Shown one piece after another: positions 63,073-64,000 of a stretch of DNA of 64,000 nucleotides. The notes beneath the pieces were generated by a model. The model saw only the letters and a list, made by a program, of their open reading frames with translations. It was not told the origin of the DNA and made no database searches. The first letter of the stretch is position 1. The number at the start of each line of letters is the position of its first letter. The DNA lies in NCBI GenBank assembly GCA_030998225.1, contig JAPYXD010000266.1:558001-622000 (forward strand), given 5' to 3'. The stretch is from Diplolepis rosae (lineage: Eukaryota > Arthropoda > Insecta > Hymenoptera > Diplolepididae). The position numbers and the translations under genes are program-made.

Positions 63073-64000
63073 AATAATCTCTCTGAAACTACCTGTGTAA
63101 GCAATGCGTGCTTGACCACAAATTGATATTAACCCGTTAGATTGATATTACTGACGCGGAATGATATCACACTAAAATGCTTAATCACGCATTTTCACAA
63201 ATTTTACTATTCAGTTTAATTCCTTTTGCATAATAAAACATGTTTCCATTGATAATATGTTCCTTATTGCATTCTATCATATCTTCCACATTTTTAGAAA
63301 AATTTTGGGTACAAAAAAGTTATCTTACATGATTAGAAACTGTAATTAAGTCACGTGGGCAGGTTAGAGTACATGACTTCGTGAAGTATTAAAAATTTTC
63401 AAACCCTTTCAGTCCCTTTTTCATCTATCCTTTTTAAATTCACAAACAGAAATTGAAAAAGTTGATGTACAATTCTTTTCAATAACGTACGAAGATGTAA
63501 AGCATAACCTCAAATAAAAATAAAGAAAGAATTTTTATTGTCTGCACTTAAAACATCCCAAATGCTTGTAATTTAGGTAATTTTATAAACTTGTGCGTGA
63601 TATTACTTCATCATTAAAGACTAGAATTATTAAAATTCTATAAATTCCATATTGTGAAAAAATCTTCAAAAAATATTCAATTACAGATATATGAGCGGAA
63701 GTGAATGCCGACAACCTAAAATTACTGTTACTGTGTTTTCAAGAGCTTTTTGCTGAGTAATTATTTAAAAAGTAGTTAATAAAAAATGGAAAAAGATGGT
63801 GCATTAAAAAGGATTAAAAATGGTTGATCTTAAATTTGCTTTGTGGAATTCAAAAGAATTTACAAAAATACTGCCACCGCCGGGTATAGAAAAGGACTTA
63901 CTACAAGAGTTAACCTATTCCACTAAGTGGAATTTAGAAACTGATTACAAAAAAGAAATCAAGATGAATTCAATAATAATCATTTGACGATTGGGCATAG
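63073..64000. other. AT-rich stretch with two weak coding candidates
   Basis: After ATTCAATTACAG (63686) a short frame from ATG 63691 reads MSGSECRQPKITVTVFSRAF. At 63820-63987 a 55-codon frame reads MVDLKFALWNSKEFTKILPP and further. Neither was recognised. The second may belong to a retroelement or to a gene cut by the window end. Confidence 0.25.

Noticed and set aside
24510..64000. Divergent ferritin heavy-chain gene (Fer1HCH)
   Set aside because: In flies HCH and LCH are neighbours, but no exon with ferritin helices or ferroxidase residues was seen on the plus strand.

Overview
This is AT-rich nuclear DNA from an insect. The evidence is a spliced gene for a secreted insect-type ferritin light chain, plus many arthropod transposable elements: mariner/Tc1, BEL/Pao, Ty3/Gypsy, a R1-like LINE, a Penelope-type remnant, hAT-like MITEs and long fold-back elements. 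The style suits Hymenoptera or another TE-rich insect, but the order cannot be fixed from sequence alone. There are no bacterial-type operons, rRNA genes or CRISPR arrays.

The one confident host gene is Fer2LCH on the minus strand: three coding exons (24401-24503, 21366-21643, 19498-19800) joined by canonical introns into 227 codons. Its introns and flanks are packed with repeats. Weak candidate host exons lie at 6383-6531, 20160-20315 and 53017-53082. No second ferritin gene (HCH) was seen.

Layout. 0.5-6 kb: fold-back repeat with a tRNA-like core, Gypsy integrase scrap, small MITE, truncated mariner joined to an internally deleted BEL/Pao, hAT MITE. 7-12 kb: inverted-repeat complexes, a possible Crypton-like fragment, a broken THAP exon. 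12-18.5 kb: TTAA-ended inverted-repeat element carrying a Penelope-type scrap and a nested, deleted Gypsy element with PBS and 4-bp TSD. 19.5-24.5 kb: ferritin. 24.5-29.7 kb: inverted-repeat elements and a mariner. 29.9-36.6 kb: env-like glycoprotein pseudogene split by a 1.9-kb DNA transposon, then a long candidate LTR. 36.6-41.2 kb: tandem repeats and a 1.35-kb fold-back. 41.3-43.1 kb: short inverted-repeat element holding first exons of two convergent genes, one a THAP protein. 44-53 kb: a Tc1/mariner remnant with inverted ends, a large fold-back, Gypsy integrase, a near-complete mariner. 54-60 kb: nested fold-backs, a LINE lacking its RT core, a tandem array. 60-63 kb: a 2,127-bp fold-back with two 872-bp arms and an 8-bp TSD, inserted in an older repeat.

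Nearly everything outside ferritin is mobile DNA in layers. Intact target-site duplications let several insertion orders be read directly: Gypsy inside the TTAA element, the 1.9-kb transposon inside the env-like gene, hAT MITEs inside two other elements, and the 872-bp-arm fold-back inside a dispersed repeat.
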